A stretch of DNA of 9,630 bases from Prevotella sp. GTDB lineage: Bacteria; Bacteroidota; Bacteroidia; Bacteroidales; Dysgonomonadaceae. The DNA is taken from the NCBI GenBank assembly GCA_031260865.1, contig JAISKQ010000129.1, positions 1-9,630 on the forward strand, in the 5' to 3' direction. Below are positions 6,052 through 9,630 of this stretch, in pieces. The notes under the pieces were generated by a model. It did not search any database. It saw only the letters and a program-made list of their open reading frames with translations, and was not told the DNA's origin. Both the position numbers and the translations under genes were made by a program. The stretch's first letter is position 1. The number at the start of each line of letters is the position of its first letter.

Positions 6052-6318
6052 ATGAACAAGACAGAACTTATTAATTCAATTGCTGAAAAATCAGGTTTGA
6101 GTAAAGTTGATTCAAGAAAAGCTCTTGAAGCATTTATCGAGTCAGTAACGGGAGAAGTTAAAAGTGGAGGAAAAATTGCTTTAGTTGGTTTCGGTACATT
6201 CTCTGTAACACAGAAAGCCGCAAGAAAAGGAATCAATCCAAGAACTAAAGCTGTTATCAACATTCCGGCTAAAAAAACGGTTAAATTTAAAGCTGGAGCT
6301 GATTTAGCTGCGCTGTAA
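6052..6318 (+). CDS. HU-family DNA-binding protein
   Basis: An 88-residue histone-like protein, close to the usual 90 residues of HU. The N-terminal helices (MNKTELINSIAEKSGLS; SRKALEAFIESVTGEV) form the dimer core. VGFGTFSV at 45-52 is the family signature, and the DNA-binding beta arm runs from about 53 to 75 with ARKGINPRT and the tip proline P63 that inserts between bases and bends DNA. The C-terminus KKTVKFKAGADLAAL matches the family end. As a dimer it compacts and bends the nucleoid DNA without strong sequence preference; HU versus IHF-like specificity cannot be separated from sequence alone, but the FGTF and NPRT features favour HU. No Shine-Dalgarno sequence precedes the ATG; the leader is AT-rich. 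It is a single-gene unit with its own promoter and a terminator right after it. Confidence 0.95.
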   Translation: MNKTELINSIAEKSGLSKVDSRKALEAFIESVTGEVKSGGKIALVGFGTFSVTQKAARKGINPRTKAVINIPAKKTVKFKAGADLAAL

Positions 6319-6340
6319 TTCGTTAATAGATAAAGAAAAT

Positions 6341-6372
6341 AAGACAGGGGACAAATTTTCCCTGTTTTTTTT
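6341..6372 (+). terminator. Intrinsic terminator after HU
   Basis: ACAGGG (6344-6349) pairs with CCCTGT (6360-6365) around a 10-base loop, extended outward by A-T and G-T pairs (6341-6343 with 6366-6368), and runs into a T-tract from 6365 to 6372. It lies 22 bases after the HU stop codon and separates HU from argS. Confidence 0.85.
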
Positions 6373-6428
6373 ATATCCTTATTTCTCATTATTCTTGTCA
6401 ACTGTCAGGCTTATAGCCACTTTTTTTT

Positions 6429-6436
6429 TAATTTTG
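6429..6436 (+). promoter_or_regulatory. Putative -7 element of argS
   Basis: TAATTTTG matches TAnnTTTG exactly and is preceded by a T-run. Transcription would start near 6443, about 30 bases before the ATG at 6473. A -33 TTG is not well placed: TTG at 6395-6397 is too far upstream. Confidence 0.45.
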
Positions 6437-6472
6437 CAGGCTAATTACCGAATGTAATCATCGTTATATAAT

Positions 6473-8266
6473 ATGGAACTGGAAATAAAATTGCAAGAAG
6501 CCGTAATCAAGTCTATTGAAGCCCTTTACGGACAGAAAGTAAAAGTAGATCAACTTTCTTTGCAAAAAACAAAAAAAGAATTTGAGGGACATTACACATT
6601 GGTGGTATTCCCTTTCCTTAAAATATCGAAGAAAAATCCGGAACAAACGGCTCTGGAAATAGGGGAGTGGCTGGTAAACAATACGGTCGAGATAGATCGT
6701 TTTAACGTTATCAAAGGTTTCCTCAACTTATCCGTCGCTACTGCATGTTGGTTGGATTTGCTCAATGGCATACACGCCACGGAAGATTACGGAATAAGGA
6801 ACGCCGACGCCGATTCTCCCTTGGTGATGATTGAATATTCATCGCCGAATACCAATAAGCCCCTTCATCTTGGTCATATCCGAAACAACCTGTTGGGCTT
6901 TGCCCTCTCTGAAGTGCTGAAAGCGAATGGCAATAAAGTGGTGAAAACAAATATTGTGAACGACCGTGGAATCCACATTTGCAAATCGATGCTTGCATGG
7001 CAAAAATGGGGCGATGGAGAAACTCCCGAATCGAGCGGCAAAAAAGGCGACCATCTGGTAGGCGATTATTATGTGCTGTTTGATAAACAGTATAAAGCTG
7101 AATTAGCCGAACTGCAAGCGAAAGGTTTGTCTAAAGAAGAAGCCGAAGCTCAATCTTCTTTGATGGCGGAAGCCCGCAACATGCTTCGCCTGTGGGAAGC
7201 GGGAGATGAGGATACAGTGTCTCTTTGGAAAAAGATGAATAGTTGGGTGTATGCCGGGTTTGATGAAACATACAAGCGGCTCGGTGTAAACTTTGATAAA
7301 ATATACTACGAATCGCAAACCTACCTTGACGGGAAAGAGACCGTGCTGGATGGCTTACAGAAAAATATCTTCTTTAAAGAAGAAGACGGATCGGTATGGG
7401 CTGACCTTACCGCCGAAGGACTTGACCGAAAACTGCTTCTACGTAGTGATGGCACATCGGTATATATGACGCAGGACATCGGTACGGCAAAGCTTCGTTT
7501 CGATGACTATCCCATCAATAAGATGGTATATGTGGTGGGGAACGAGCAAAATTATCATTTTCAGGTTTTGTCTATTTTATTGGATAAGTTAGGCTTTGAA
7601 TTTGGTAAGGGACTTGTCCATTTTTCGTATGGCATGGTGGAATTGCCGGAAGGTAAAATGAAATCGCGCGAAGGAACGGTGGTGGACGCGGACGACCTGA
7701 TCGATGAAATGATTGGCACTGCCAGAGAAACCTCCGCGGAACTGGGCAAATTGGATGGCATAAGCGAAGATGAAGCGAATAACATCTCCCGGATTGTCGG
7801 CATGGGCGCTTTAAAGTATTTTATATTGAAAGTAGATCCTAAAAAGAATATGACTTTTAATCCGAAAGAATCCATTGACTTTAACGGAAATACAGGGCCT
7901 TTCATACAATATACTTACGCGCGGATACAATCCGTATTGCGTAAGGCGACAGAACAAGGCTTAGTGATGCCGGCCACGTTGCAGGCAAATATTCCCCTTA
8001 GTGTAAAAGAAGAAAGCCTTGTCCAACAGGTAGCGGATTACGCGGCTGTTGTAAAACAGGCGGGGGATGAATATAATCCTGCCCTGATAGCAAACTATAT
8101 ATATGATTTGGTAAAAGAGTATAACCAGTTTTATCATGATTATACGATCCTTAAAGAAGAAAACGCGGATCTGAAAAATTTCAGGCTGATACTTTCCGAA
8201 GATGTCGCCCGTGTCGTAAAAAGCGGAATGGCTCTACTCGGAATCGAAGTGCCGGAAAGAATGTAA
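6473..8266 (+). CDS. argS: Arginine--tRNA ligase
   Basis: Class I aminoacyl-tRNA synthetase of 597 residues that charges tRNA-Arg with arginine using ATP; cytoplasmic and essential. The N-terminal domain (about 1-95, ArgRS-specific Add1, which recognises the tRNA D-loop) includes GFLNLSV. The ATP-binding HIGH motif is HLGH at 132-135, preceded by the characteristic EYSSPNTNKP. VNDRG (162-166), YMTQDIGTAK (331-340) and GNEQNYHFQV (356-365) are conserved parts of the catalytic fold. The KMSKS-equivalent is KMKSR at 395-399, followed by EGTVV. The alpha-helical anticodon-binding domain runs from about 475 to the end (GPFIQYTYARIQSVLR near its start; LVKEYNQFYHDYTIL; ending LLGIEVPERM). Length and motifs are all intact. 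It has its own promoter after the HU terminator. Its stop is one base from the stop of the convergent lipoprotein gene, so no separate terminator fits between them. Confidence 0.98.
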   Translation: MELEIKLQEAVIKSIEALYGQKVKVDQLSLQKTKKEFEGHYTLVVFPFLKISKKNPEQTALEIGEWLVNNTVEIDRFNVIKGFLNLSVATACWLDLLNGIHATEDYGIRNADADSPLVMIEYSSPNTNKPLHLGHIRNNLLGFALSEVLKANGNKVVKTNIVNDRGIHICKSMLAWQKWGDGETPESSGKKGDHLVGDYYVLFDKQYKAELAELQAKGLSKEEAEAQSSLMAEARNMLRLWEAGDEDTVSLWKKMNSWVYAGFDETYKRLGVNFDKIYYESQTYLDGKETVLDGLQKNIFFKEEDGSVWADLTAEGLDRKLLLRSDGTSVYMTQDIGTAKLRFDDYPINKMVYVVGNEQNYHFQVLSILLDKLGFEFGKGLVHFSYGMVELPEGKMKSREGTVVDADDLIDEMIGTARETSAELGKLDGISEDEANNISRIVGMGALKYFILKVDPKKNMTFNPKESIDFNGNTGPFIQYTYARIQSVLRKATEQGLVMPATLQANIPLSVKEESLVQQVADYAAVVKQAGDEYNPALIANYIYDLVKEYNQFYHDYTILKEENADLKNFRLILSEDVARVVKSGMALLGIEVPERM

Positions 8267-8267
8267 C

Positions 8268-9338
8268 TTATTCTATTGTGCTATCATCTTCTATTATATC
8301 ATCTTCCCCTATCGGAAGTTCAATCCCAAGTTGTTGATACAGCTTGGGAGTGTTATTTAATCTCTTAAACAGCAATTCTTTATAGAGAGCAACCTCTACG
8401 GCGAGGGATGATTTACCGGCGGGCGGCAAAAGGTCAAAAGCTGTATTTATCCAATCCAAGGCATTTTCTATATCATCCAAGTTTTCGTTAGCCAAAGCGA
8501 GATTGGAGGCTAAGCGCGTTCTCTTTTTGACATTTGTTTCTTTATCATATAGCTCGCCCCAAATATCGGCGGCTCCCTGCCATTTATCTTGCTGAACAAG
8601 CAAGAGGGCGTTCTGCATTTCTTTGGAGTTATCGGAATAAAACCATCTAGTTTGCGTCTTCCACGATGGAATAAAAGCACTTGTAATGTCGTCCGCCGCT
8701 TTTATCGATATGTCGTTTACCATACTGTTTATTTCAGGAATTCTGTTGACACGATGCGCCCAGTCCGTAAAACCGTCCATAAAAATACTGTCTAAATGGA
8801 CAATTGGAGGAGCTAACAGGCTACCGTCTATATCATAAACCCTCAACATGCTTCCCAGCTTAGCTTTTAGAACATTATAAACACTGAAATAGTCGGAATT
8901 CACTGATTCCAGTTCCGCCGTCACAAGAAACAGATCAAGGGAAATAAGAGCGTCGGCGTTCTTTTCATAACAGATAGTTTGTACATTTCGGGCTGACAAT
9001 GGTCTGACCTCATTTCCTTTACCTTTATTGGTGGCATACGGATACACGTCGATTTTATGGAAATATTTTTCTTCATCCATAAACTGCCGCAAAGAGTTTG
9101 TGAATATCGTTCTTGCGCTGTCGGTGGAAAGGAGGAGAAGATCATCTTTCTTTTCTCCATTCGTTTTTATTTCTTCGTCTTCCTGCGATGCGCTGTTGTT
9201 TACTATCACAATGTTCTTCATGTCAGGCTCGAACGACACTGAAGCCGGCTCGCGTACGTCTATTGTGATATAATTAGTGGTGACGCATGATGCCAAAAAG
9301 AATAAAGGTAGAAAAATAGGAATTATATATTTTGTCAT
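8268..9338 (-). CDS. DUF6340-like lipoprotein with TPR-like C-terminus
   Basis: Lipoprotein of 356 residues. Residues 1-18 are a lipoprotein signal: K3, hydrophobic core 5-16, lipobox LASC with C18. The early part of the mature protein (TTNYITIDVREPASVSF, then KNIVIVNNS at 41-49) and the pattern of a conserved alpha/beta region to about 225 resemble the Bacteroidota family DUF6340; this assignment is from memory of the family pattern and less certain than the lipoprotein call. Residues about 238-305 are helical with TPR-like spacing (NALLLVQQDKWQGAADIWGE; RLASNLALANENLDDIENAL), suggesting a protein-protein contact surface. The tail (344-356) is acidic. No enzyme motif is visible. It is divergent from the helicase gene and convergent with argS, and appears to be a single-gene unit. 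Outer-membrane, periplasm-facing location is inferred; function unknown. Confidence 0.8.
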   Translation of the reverse strand: MTKYIIPIFLPLFFLASCVTTNYITIDVREPASVSFEPDMKNIVIVNNSASQEDEEIKTNGEKKDDLLLLSTDSARTIFTNSLRQFMDEEKYFHKIDVYPYATNKGKGNEVRPLSARNVQTICYEKNADALISLDLFLVTAELESVNSDYFSVYNVLKAKLGSMLRVYDIDGSLLAPPIVHLDSIFMDGFTDWAHRVNRIPEINSMVNDISIKAADDITSAFIPSWKTQTRWFYSDNSKEMQNALLLVQQDKWQGAADIWGELYDKETNVKKRTRLASNLALANENLDDIENALDWINTAFDLLPPAGKSSLAVEVALYKELLFKRLNNTPKLYQQLGIELPIGEDDIIEDDSTIE

Positions 9339-9353
9339 AGTCGTATCGTTTTA

Positions 9354-9380
9354 AACTCTTATGATACAAAAATAAGAGTT
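9354..9380. promoter_or_regulatory. 9-bp inverted repeat between divergent promoters, possible operator
   Basis: AACTCTTAT (9354-9362) and ATAAGAGTT (9372-9380) are perfect inverted copies separated by 9 bases, centred at 9367. The right arm covers part of the minus-strand -7 element and touches the plus-strand -7 element. This placement fits an operator acting on one or both genes; the binding protein is unknown. Confidence 0.4.
9367..9374 (-). promoter_or_regulatory. Putative -7 element of the DUF6340-like lipoprotein gene
   Basis: CAAAAATA on the plus strand reads TATTTTTG on the minus strand, an exact TAnnTTTG match, about 29 bases before the ATG at 9338. It lies within the inverted repeat at 9354-9380. 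No good -33 TTTG is seen. Confidence 0.45.
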
Positions 9381-9387
9381 ATATTTG
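9380..9387 (+). promoter_or_regulatory. Putative -7 element of the helicase gene
   Basis: TATATTTG matches TAnnTTTG exactly, 28 bases before the ATG at 9416. It is only 5 bases from the minus-strand -7 element, so the two promoters overlap and may exclude one another. No good -33 element is seen. Confidence 0.45.
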
Positions 9388-9415
9388 TAAATCTACTTGA
9401 AATAATCATCAAATA

Positions 9416-9630
9416 ATGAATACACCTAAAAACAAGATTTTTGAATTGGCGACCGATATTGTCCGCCACACTTCGCAATCGGTTTTTCTTACGGGAAAAG
9501 CAGGGACAGGGAAAACAACTTTTTTACACCATATACGAAAAACATCGGATAAAAATATTATTATCGCCGCGCCAACCGGAGTAGCTGCTATCAACGCGGG
9601 AGGCGTTACGCTGCATTCCCTGCTTCAACT
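9416..9630 (+). CDS. Pif1/RecD-like superfamily 1 helicase (N-terminal part, runs off the window)
   Basis: The first 71 codons of a gene cut by the right edge, with no stop in the window. The ATG at 9416 is followed by NTPKNKIFELATDIV, then the Walker A motif GKAGTGKTT at 27-35 (nucleotide-binding K33 and T34), then IIIAAPTGVAAINAGGVTLHSL, the motif Ia region typical of Pif1/RecD-like DNA helicases. The expected role is ATP-driven 5' to 3' unwinding of DNA in repair or replication. Full-length Bacteroidota relatives carry further helicase motifs and extra C-terminal domains that cannot be checked here. Divergent from the DUF6340-like lipoprotein gene, with overlapping promoters. Confidence 0.85.
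   Translation, partial: MNTPKNKIFELATDIVRHTSQSVFLTGKAGTGKTTFLHHIRKTSDKNIIIAAPTGVAAINAGGVTLHSLLQ

Noticed and set aside
6042..6401. Minus-strand open frame of 119 codons covering the HU gene
   Set aside because: It is antisense to a clear HU gene and runs through the HU terminator; its hydrophobic look follows from the complement of a Lys/Ala-rich gene.
1..9630. Defence system, prophage, integrative element, tRNA or rRNA genes
   Set aside because: I found no integrase, transposase, CRISPR repeat, toxin-antitoxin pair, restriction genes or cloverleaf-like sequence; gene content and base use look uniformly chromosomal. The helicase is of a housekeeping-type family and, seen only in part, is not evidence for a defence locus.

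Overview
The window looks like ordinary chromosomal, mostly housekeeping DNA from a member of the Bacteroidota, most likely order Bacteroidales (perhaps a Bacteroides/Parabacteroides/Dysgonomonas relative; the genus is a guess). The evidence is the AT-rich intergenic DNA, start codons mostly without a Shine-Dalgarno sequence, a match to the Bacteroidota -7 promoter element TAnnTTTG before every inferred transcription unit, and gene families typical of the phylum (a Big_5 Ig-like lipoprotein, a DUF3108 protein, a rhomboid with the DUF6576-type tail, a DUF6340-type lipoprotein, and a Pif1/RecD-like helicase with the APTGVAAINAGG motif).

Layout from left to right. (1) A plus-strand pair: a large Ig-like lipoprotein (67-2154) and a secreted DUF3108 protein (2181-2993). 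It ends at a strong hairpin (3020-3054) that probably serves as a bidirectional terminator. (2) A convergent minus-strand operon read 5830->3060: rhomboid protease A, rhomboid protease B and a membrane-anchored endonuclease/exonuclease/phosphatase (EEP) protein. Both junctions overlap, by 20 and 17 bases. (3) A divergent control region (5831-6051) with promoters for the rhomboid operon and for an HU-family DNA-binding protein, plus two small dyad elements and a possible leader peptide. (4) The HU gene (6052-6318), its terminator, then argS (6473-8266) under its own promoter. (5) A convergent minus-strand DUF6340-like lipoprotein gene (8268-9338) whose stop lies one base from the argS stop. (6) A compact divergent promoter region (9339-9415) with a 9-bp inverted repeat, and the first 71 codons of a superfamily 1 helicase running off the right edge.

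How the parts relate. The lipoprotein, the DUF3108 protein and the DUF6340 protein are envelope proteins of unknown detailed role. The rhomboid pair plus the EEP protein forms an inner-membrane module in which all catalytic residues are present. It is the least understood unit here and the best candidate for something undescribed, although I believe similar neighbourhoods occur in related genomes. HU, ArgRS and the helicase are core nucleic-acid and translation functions. I see no phage, transposon, CRISPR array, toxin-antitoxin pair or defence island, and no tRNA or rRNA gene. No stretch longer than about 220 bases lacks a gene.
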